Of a stretch of DNA of 64,000 nucleotides, positions 58,743 through 64,000 are shown one piece after another. Every line of letters starts with the position of its first letter. Positions within the stretch are counted from its first letter, which is position 1. Position numbers and translations under genes: made by a program. The notes below the pieces were generated by a model. It was not told the DNA's origin and did not search any database. It saw nothing but the letters and a program-made list of their open reading frames with translations. The stretch lies in contig NZ_JBHRXI010000003.1 of NCBI RefSeq assembly GCF_042648365.1, forward strand, positions 31,543 to 95,542, given 5' to 3'. The stretch comes from Lutimaribacter_A marinistellae (lineage in GTDB: Bacteria > Pseudomonadota > Alphaproteobacteria > Rhodobacterales > Rhodobacteraceae).

Positions 58743-59363
58743 TTACTTCAGCGTCAGACGCACCCATCCGCGTTCGGGCCTGGTCAGAACACCACGCTTC
58801 TCGAGGGCCGCAATGGCGCGGTAGAGCGCAGGTGGCGTGACGTCCAGATCCGCCGCAATCGATATGAGCGACGTGTCCCGCGGCAAGGCCCCGGTCGCGT
58901 CTCCGAGATCGCTGAGCCGGGCGAGAAACCGTTCGGTCAGCGGGGTGATTGCGCGAAGCTCGAGAAGACGCCGCGCTGTCATCAACGACTGCGCGAGGTG
59001 CAAGCTGAAGATGTGCCCGAGGCCTGGCTGGGTCTCAAACGCCTCAAGCACCAGTCGCTTCGGCAAGAGGCGCAGTTGCGAAGCCTCCGCTGCGATGGCG
59101 TCGCAATGACAGGTCTCGGCGAAGATCGACGCCTCTGCGAAGGTCTCGCCCGCGCGCGCCACATGGATCCGTACACTGCGTCCGGTCTCCGTATGGCGCA
59201 AAAGATCGATCCGGCCGTCTGTCAGGAACGGGAGCCCGGGAGGATTGTCGCCCTGACGAAACAGTGATTGCCCAGGCTCTAGAACTACACTGCGCGCGCC
59301 CGCTGATTGGCATGCCTGTTCAAGCCGATCTAAGAATTCCTGCGCTGACATGATCACGATCAT
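58743..59363 (-). CDS. Crp/Fnr-family regulator
   Basis: A 206-residue protein (ATG at 59351, MSAQEFL, is an alternative start) with an N-terminal cyclic-nucleotide-binding-type barrel (about 25-120, LEPGQSLFRQGDNPPGLPFL) and a C-terminal winged HTH (about 145-206, TSLISIAADLDVTPPALYRAI). Few N-terminal cysteines (Cys59-x-Cys61-like ETCHCD) make a classic FNR cluster unlikely. It is convergent with the copA operon and divergent from the next gene, which it may control. Confidence 0.85.
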   Translation of the reverse strand: MIVIMSAQEFLDRLEQACQSAGARSVVLEPGQSLFRQGDNPPGLPFLTDGRIDLLRHTETGRSVRIHVARAGETFAEASIFAETCHCDAIAAEASQLRLLPKRLVLEAFETQPGLGHIFSLHLAQSLMTARRLLELRAITPLTERFLARLSDLGDATGALPRDTSLISIAADLDVTPPALYRAIAALEKRGVLTRPERGWVRLTLK

Positions 59364-59418
59364 ATCTGAACATTCAGCGGCTTGGATAGGGTGCCGCTAA
59401 CGGGAGAAGGAGGTTCGC

Positions 59419-59991
59419 ATGTTCTTCAGAGTGCTCGCGATGACGCTTTCAACGATGGCTGCCGTGGGGGCGACGCCATTGACAGCCCAAAACGCGGACC
59501 ATTCGGGCCACGCAGGTCATGTGATGCCGGGACCCGAAGCATCGGTCATACCGTCCGAGCCAGGAGATGGCTCCTTCGCCGCGATCAGTGAGATCGTGGC
59601 CATGCTCTCCGCTGACCCGGACACCGATTGGACCCGCGTCGACATCAACGGGCTGCGCGAACATCTCGTCGACATGAATCAACTCGTGATCGGTGCCAGC
59701 GTTCACTCCGAGCCTCTGCCAAACGGCCTCAGTGTGCGGATCGAAACGTCGGGGCGAGCCGGTGGGGCTGCGTACCGGATGGTTCCCGCGCATGCCCCGT
59801 TTCTCGCGGCCGAGACCGGGTGGCAGTCGGAGCTTGCCAGCGTAGGCGATGAAATCGTCTGGACGGTCACCGCGACAGATGGCGGAGCTGTCGCGCGTAT
59901 CCAGGCACTCGGATTCTTCGGGCTGATGGCGACCGGCGATCACCATCGGATGCACCATCTGGCAATGGCCAGAGGCGAGGCAGCACGCTGA
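59419..59991 (+). CDS. Secreted hypothetical protein
   Basis: A 190-residue protein with a signal peptide (VLAMTLSTMAAVGATPLTAQ) and a His/Met-rich N-terminus of the mature form (ADHSGHAGHVMPG). A second His/Met group is at the C-terminus (TGDHHRMHHLAMARG). It has GAGAAGGAGG upstream. Both ends suggest metal binding and fit the copper context. No family is recognised. Confidence 0.7.
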   Translation: MFFRVLAMTLSTMAAVGATPLTAQNADHSGHAGHVMPGPEASVIPSEPGDGSFAAISEIVAMLSADPDTDWTRVDINGLREHLVDMNQLVIGASVHSEPLPNGLSVRIETSGRAGGAAYRMVPAHAPFLAAETGWQSELASVGDEIVWTVTATDGGAVARIQALGFFGLMATGDHHRMHHLAMARGEAAR

Positions 59992-60728
59992 GCCGAACGG
60001 TCTGCCGAACGTCTCGGTGATCCAATTGTGTGACCTTGGCTCGCAAGAGCCCAGAGACTACCTTGAGGCGCTCGTTGAACGTTCCGGCGTCTGCCCTCTT
60101 TTGCATTTGTCCGAGTGCTGACCGGATCGTGCAGTGTTGGGTGATGACAACTCTGTGCCAACACGTACGACATGGCGATTGCAAGTATCGACAAACCTAC
60201 GGCTAGCGACAGAGATATCAGGAGTGCAATGGCAATCGGCCCGCCGAACTTCGGAAGACGCCTAAGGGTTGGCTTTAGCCGCTTGGAACGCCTGATTGCG
60301 GACGCGTACAAGGGAATTGCGCTGATGAAAGTCGCATAGAAATACACCCCGGATATGTTCTCGAACAGAGCGGAGCGTGACAGAGTGGGTGCGACGACCT
60401 GAAGAGCCGTGGTGCGACTGCCTCCGAACGATCCGTACCAGTCGGCTGAAACGACGTAGATCAAGGCATGAAGGCAAAGGAACAGGCCGAGCCTGAGGAA
60501 GACATTGACAACGATGTAGCTTGCAGGATCGCCACCCTGCTTGGCTCTTTCATGAGAAAGTGCGAACAGGAAGAAACCGACATAATTGATGACAAAGATC
60601 ACAGGCAGGCCATTCGTCACGACCCGCCTCAGAAAACGCCTCAGCGATGGTCCTCCTTGAGCCAACGCAGATGAAAGCCCGGGCGAGAGTCCAACGTAAA
60701 GCAGCAGGACTGGCAGCAATCCCGCCAT
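59940..60728 (-). CDS. Multi-pass membrane protein, C-terminus uncertain
   Basis: About 262 residues from the ATG at 60728, with five or six membrane helices over the first 180 residues (for example MAGLLPVLLLYVGL, PVIFVINYVGFFLFAL, LGLFLCLHALIYVV, VYFYATFISAIPLYA, GPIAIALLISLSLAVGLSIL). After MSYVLAQ the last 70 residues are Arg/Ser/His-rich, unlike a membrane protein, and overlap the previous gene by 52 bases, so the true end may be earlier or the frame may be shifted. No family recognised. Confidence 0.45.
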   Translation of the reverse strand: MAGLLPVLLLYVGLSPGLSSALAQGGPSLRRFLRRVVTNGLPVIFVINYVGFFLFALSHERAKQGGDPASYIVVNVFLRLGLFLCLHALIYVVSADWYGSFGGSRTTALQVVAPTLSRSALFENISGVYFYATFISAIPLYASAIRRSKRLKPTLRRLPKFGGPIAIALLISLSLAVGLSILAIAMSYVLAQSCHHPTLHDPVSTRTNAKEGRRRNVQRAPQGSLWALASQGHTIGSPRRSADRSAQRAASPLAIARWCIRW

Positions 60729-61096
60729 ACTGAAAAGCAAGAAGTTTCAAAGGAATTGCATTCCTGGCATCTGCGTTGAGAAATACCGGTCCAAACCACC
60801 AGCCTCAGGTCCCGATTAATTCTAGATTAGGCTGGAAGGTGGCAAGTTGGCCATGGAGGATCGGAGCAATCCAATCGCGCAAACATGACTTTAGGAACTG
60901 CCAGCGTGAGATCCGTGTGCATTCTGCGTCGGAAGCCCGCAATGCGCAGTCGAGCGGACGCACTAGTCCGCAAGTCGAACGGCAGCTCTGTCCCGCACAG
61001 CTGACCTTGGCATCGACAGCAGCGAACGACCGGTGATTAGGTACCTCCGAGCACTTAGGTCGACACGGATGAATGCCGACGCTGTCTTTGTCGGCA
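60729..61096. other. Gene-free stretch
   Basis: About 370 bases without a convincing gene on either strand. The open frames have no ribosome site or known motif. It presumably includes the promoter of the membrane protein on the minus strand. Confidence 0.4.
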
Positions 61097-61843
61097 CTAG
61101 TAGTTCACCTGCTCAAAACCGTAGTTTCCTTCATAGTCACGCCAGTCGACGAACACGGAACGGTGATAGATGCCGGGGCAATTCTGGCCCCATCGTTCGA
61201 GACCGACATGGTCGGCTGGCAGGGCCGCTATGGAAGACCTCTGCCAGGTGAAGTCACCTTGGATGCCATAAGTGCCGACGACCACGGTGGTGCTACGGTT
61301 GCAGTCACCATCACGGCCGGATTTATGCTGTCGCGCATACTGGACATCATAGACGCGGATGGACCGCACGAAGTTGAACTCAGGTCCGCTGATATCGATG
61401 TCCGCGCGATCTTGAACGAGCCGGAGGGCCTGGCCGGCGGGAACAAGGTATTTTGGGGCTTCCGGGGTGCGCCAAGCAGCCATAATTGGTCCAGCGGCAT
61501 CGCGCGCTGGAAAGGATTGTCGCGGTCCAGTGCTGTTGTTCTGGAAAAACGCTTCAAAGATGCGGTCTGCACTGTTTGCTGCTGGAGCGGTCTCAAAGGA
61601 CGCGCCCATGGGACAGCGCCAGATTTGAAGCGGCGGTTCCACCGGCCAAGGCGTAATGCGTCGGATTAATTCGGCACGGGCTCTGGCGCATGGCACGGAG
61701 GCAGGCCAGCCGCCAGACAGGCACAGGAGGATCGCGCAGTCAATCGGGTATGTCTGCGCGCGGGCGGGAAGCGGCAGCGAAGTGCTTGTCACAGTCAGAG
61801 CGAATGCGAGCGAGGGGAGGAGCTTCTTGAGTAGATGACACAT
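61097..61843 (-). CDS. Secreted hypothetical protein, plasmid-type
   Basis: A 248-residue protein with a signal peptide (LLPSLAFALTVTSTSLPLPARAQ) and a mature part with several cysteines (IDCAILLCLSGGWP, GQNCPG) and Trp/Tyr-rich C-terminus (VFVDWRDYEGNYGF). The cysteine-rich start YPIDCAILLCL is like proteins I associate with Rhodobacterales conjugative elements, function unknown. Its promoter carries the same AT-rich motif as the virB promoter, which suggests a link with transfer. Confidence 0.65.
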   Translation of the reverse strand: MCHLLKKLLPSLAFALTVTSTSLPLPARAQTYPIDCAILLCLSGGWPASVPCARARAELIRRITPWPVEPPLQIWRCPMGASFETAPAANSADRIFEAFFQNNSTGPRQSFPARDAAGPIMAAWRTPEAPKYLVPAGQALRLVQDRADIDISGPEFNFVRSIRVYDVQYARQHKSGRDGDCNRSTTVVVGTYGIQGDFTWQRSSIAALPADHVGLERWGQNCPGIYHRSVFVDWRDYEGNYGFEQVNY

Positions 61844-61869
61844 GCTGAGGACCCTCTGTTACAAGGTTC

Positions 61870-61899
61870 AGCATACGTACAATAATATACTATCGCAAC
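61870..61899 (-). promoter_or_regulatory. Promoter with shared AT-rich motif
   Basis: On the minus strand TTGCGA (61898-61893) and TATGCT (61875-61870) lie 17 bases apart, a good sigma-70-type promoter for the 61843 gene. The spacer contains the plus-strand motif AATAATATACTATCGCAAC (61881-61899) shared with 38793-38811. Confidence 0.55.
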
Positions 61900-61967
61900 A
61901 TTAAGTATAAATACGCATAAGGAAGTTTATGTTAAGAATGAAAGTATTAGCCAGCCTTCCTTGGCTT

Positions 61968-62537
61968 TCAGAAAATCCTGACCTGAGTTCCCACTTCTGC
62001 CAGAGCAAAAAGTTCAGCAATGTGCTCGTTGTACAGTCCAATACAGCCGTTTGATGATTGCCGACCGATCTTGCGCGTGTCACCGGTTCCGTGCACCCGG
62101 TAATACTGCCACGACAGATAAAGTGCGTGTGTTCCAAGCGGGTTGTCAGGACCCGGCGGCCAATAGTCAGGCCATTCGGGGTTACGCTCTTTCATTGATG
62201 GAGTGGGCCGCCAACTCGGCCCCTCCACCTTCCTTATAACCTCTGTGTATCCTCGGCGGGTCAACTCTTCCGAGGCAGGGACACTCGACGGATAGAGTTT
62301 GTAGACACTTTCGTCTTCCGACCAATACTGGACTGCACGCGAGTCGATGTCGCACAAAATTGCACCGTGCTGAAGGTTATCGAAGTGGTCTTGCCAGAGA
62401 TCCGCACTAAAGGACGAAATATTTCTGCGTACCGCCGAGGGCTCCTGCTCCTGAGCACGGAGAAGGGAAGGTGCTGCCAGAAGTCCGATCATAGTTGTCG
62501 AAACGAACTGGCGTCGTGTTTTCAGTGTTTTTGTCAT
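61968..62537 (-). CDS. L,D-transpeptidase (YkuD family)
   Basis: A 189-residue protein with a Tat-like signal (TRRQFVSTTMIGLLAAPSLLRAQ). The YkuD domain has LGTHALYLSWQYYRVHGT and the catalytic SSNGCIGLYN; the usual motif ends in an Arg two residues after Cys, here Gly, so activity may be altered. It would cross-link peptidoglycan or attach proteins to it. It stands alone on the minus strand. Confidence 0.85.
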   Translation of the reverse strand: MTKTLKTRRQFVSTTMIGLLAAPSLLRAQEQEPSAVRRNISSFSADLWQDHFDNLQHGAILCDIDSRAVQYWSEDESVYKLYPSSVPASEELTRRGYTEVIRKVEGPSWRPTPSMKERNPEWPDYWPPGPDNPLGTHALYLSWQYYRVHGTGDTRKIGRQSSNGCIGLYNEHIAELFALAEVGTQVRIF

Positions 62538-62632
62538 ATGCCTCGCCTCACTCTTTTGTTGGCTGACGGATACGACCTCTAGAAGCTAGAGGTGCAACTG
62601 AAAAACGATGACGTTCTCGTGAGGTCGCGAGT

Positions 62633-63190
62633 TTACAGGTATCGACGCGTTTCAGCGCAATAATCGCGATACTTGGAGCCGTATTGTTCATGCAGCCATG
62701 GCTCTTCCGCGAGCGGGGCAAAGGTCAGCGCGGCAACTCCAACGATGACGATAGGCCAAACCCAAGATGATGCGAAGAGAAGACCAAAACCTATCAGGAT
62801 GGCCATGTCGGCAAGGTACTGCGGATGCCGAGAGAAACGGTAGAGACCCGAAGTGATCAGCTCGTCTTTCGCACCGCTGGTGGCTTTCAGTCCAATGCTG
62901 AATGCCCCCCACCAGACAATCAGATTTCCGGTTGCGATCAAGAACGGCCCGACCGCCCAACGGAGTGGGTTGGCCATGGAAGCGGATTTCCAATCCAAGA
63001 TGCCCAAACCGATCACCGCCCCAAACACGGCCAATGTGAGACCCCATGCAATGTTTGGTATGACTGAATGCTCTCTGTTTGGAGGCCAGATGCGCTTGGA
63101 CGGGCGGGCGATCGACCAAAGGAGCGCACCAATCAAAACCAGACCGGATAGCAGGCCAACGACCACTAGTATGCCTTGGGCAATCGTCAT
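62633..63190 (-). CDS. Membrane methyltransferase (isoprenylcysteine carboxylmethyltransferase-like)
   Basis: A 185-residue protein with about five membrane helices and the C-terminal pattern GLYRFSRHPQYLADMAILIGFGL and EEPWLHEQYGSKYRDYC, the hallmark of the ICMT/PEMT-type family. It probably methylates a membrane-linked substrate, which is unknown. Its start overlaps the stop of the CDF transporter gene, so the two are co-transcribed. Confidence 0.82.
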   Translation of the reverse strand: MTIAQGILVVVGLLSGLVLIGALLWSIARPSKRIWPPNREHSVIPNIAWGLTLAVFGAVIGLGILDWKSASMANPLRWAVGPFLIATGNLIVWWGAFSIGLKATSGAKDELITSGLYRFSRHPQYLADMAILIGFGLLFASSWVWPIVIVGVAALTFAPLAEEPWLHEQYGSKYRDYCAETRRYL

Positions 63191-64000
63191 GAGCGGTGTC
63201 CGAACACCTGCGCCTCCTGATGCGCATTGTCGCTCGCTTCGAATTCAAGCGTGGAATGCTCGATTGAGAAACGTTCATGCAGCACCGATTTGACGTTTTC
63301 TTTAATCTTGTCGGCCTCACCCATCCATTCGCGTTCGACGACAATATGGCAGTCCAATGCCGCAGCGTGCTCCTGCATTTGCCACAGGTGGACATGATGC
63401 ACGTCCACAACGCCATCGACACTCTGGATCGCTCTGACCACGTCATTTCCATCAATATCTGGTGGGCTCCCAAGCATCAGGGTTCGAATTGGGCCCCCTA
63501 TTTCGGTGAAGGACAAATACAGGATGTAGAGCGCGATGCCGATGGTGATGGCCGGATCAACCCAACGCATTTCATAGAGTATAATGAGCGTCCCGCCGAC
63601 TATGACGGCCACTGAAGCCAACGCATCCGAAAGGTTGTGGAGAAAAAGCGCACGGATGTTCACGCTCCCCTTCTGCATCGAATAGGTCAGCATTGCGGTC
63701 AGCGTGTCGACCACAAGCGCAATTCCACCGAGAATGACGACGGTCCAACCCATGACTTCGGGTGGATCAATCATGCGCATGCCACCTTCGTAGATCAGGT
63801 AGAAGCCGATCAAGATCAGGGTGGTGTAGTTGATCAGGGCTGCGACGATTTCGACCCGGCCATATCCGAAAGTCATGCGCTCATCGGCCGGGCGGCGCGC
63901 GATCTTGCGCGCGGCAAAGGCAATGACAAGCGAAGCCATATCGGAAAAGTTGTGCAGCGCATCGGCGATCAGTGCCAGGCTGCCCGACAATATGCCCCCG
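63187..64000 (-). CDS. CDF cation efflux protein (CzcD-like), cut by window end
   Basis: The frame runs open to the right edge (codons GG-ILSGSLALIADALHNFSDM), so the N-terminal first helix is missing. The visible about 270 residues hold the DALHNFSDM and DNLSDA-like (HNLSDALASVAVIV) metal sites in two helices, several membrane helices and the cytoplasmic C-terminal domain with VHHVHLWQMQEHAAALDCHI. It exports zinc, cobalt or cadmium by proton exchange. It fits the metal-resistance theme of this end of the element. Confidence 0.9.
   Translation of the reverse strand, partial: GGILSGSLALIADALHNFSDMASLVIAFAARKIARRPADERMTFGYGRVEIVAALINYTTLILIGFYLIYEGGMRMIDPPEVMGWTVVILGGIALVVDTLTAMLTYSMQKGSVNIRALFLHNLSDALASVAVIVGGTLIILYEMRWVDPAITIGIALYILYLSFTEIGGPIRTLMLGSPPDIDGNDVVRAIQSVDGVVDVHHVHLWQMQEHAAALDCHIVVEREWMGEADKIKENVKSVLHERFSIEHSTLEFEASDNAHQEAQVFGHRS

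Noticed and set aside
61073..61669. 198-aa plus-strand open frame opposite the secreted protein
   Set aside because: The minus-strand frame has a clear signal peptide, cysteines and a good promoter; the plus frame has none.
1..64000. Search for replication initiator, partition genes, integrase, transposase, tRNA or rRNA
   Set aside because: None recognised; the choice between plasmid and integrative element cannot be settled from this window.

Overview
The window looks like part of a large conjugative plasmid or integrative conjugative element of a Rhodobacterales-type alphaproteobacterium (Roseobacter/Paracoccus relatives). The reasons are the high GC, the dense operons with ATGA and TGATG overlaps, a MOBP/VirD2-like relaxase next to VirD4, a complete virB-type type IV secretion locus, and the strawberry-notch helicase / DUF736 / DUF2493 gene set usually seen on such elements. 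Both ends are cut inside genes: the helicase at the left edge and a CDF metal transporter at the right edge. No replication initiator, partition genes, integrase, IS element, tRNA, rRNA or CRISPR array was found.

Layout. (1) 1-9.8 kb: element backbone genes (helicase tail, small DUF proteins, tandem DUF736 protein, DUF2493/SLOG protein, SH3b-thermonuclease), interrupted at 4.3-6.5 kb by a more AT-rich restriction-modification pair (C5 cytosine methyltransferase plus NotI-like endonuclease). (2) 9.8-15.3 kb: transfer initiation region with a candidate oriT, a MobC-like accessory protein, the relaxase and the coupling ATPase VirD4. (3) 15.5-26.9 kb: an accessory island between virD4 and virB. 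It holds a PLD-like nuclease, a tight four-gene minus-strand operon (radical SAM, DEDDh exonuclease, P-loop NTPase/kinase, aldo/keto reductase), and a divergent five-gene plus-strand operon (XRE regulator, Cas4/RecB-like PD-(D/E)XK nuclease with a four-cysteine Fe-S signature, long prokaryotic Argonaute, small protein, HExxH metallopeptidase). A Phd-RelE-like toxin-antitoxin pair and a membrane protein follow. (4) 27.2-38.9 kb: the virB locus on the minus strand, with two lytic transglycosylases. (5) 40.3-43.9 kb: nickel/cobalt-type genes (HupE-like protein, His-rich protein, RcnR/CsoR-family repressor with a G-tract operator, NreB-like MFS exporter). (6) 43.9-58.7 kb: a copper/silver resistance island (DUF411, multicopper oxidase, CopD, CopC, CusF, CusA, CusB with extra CusF-like repeats, cytochromes c, CueR, DUF305, a YHS-type P1B ATPase, DsbA-like protein). 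(7) 58.7-64 kb: Crp/Fnr regulator, hypothetical proteins, L,D-transpeptidase, a membrane methyltransferase and the cut CDF transporter.

Most interesting is the Argonaute operon. The Argonaute has residues placed like a complete DEDD slicer tetrad (D566, E595, D629, D765). It is translationally coupled upstream to a Cas4-like nuclease and downstream to a small protein, followed by a predicted zinc protease. A divergent radical-SAM/exonuclease/kinase/AKR operon faces it across about 230 bp. The layout suggests a multi-gene nucleic-acid-sensing defence system with a proteolytic arm. The family assignments rest on motifs read by eye, and the defence role is inference.
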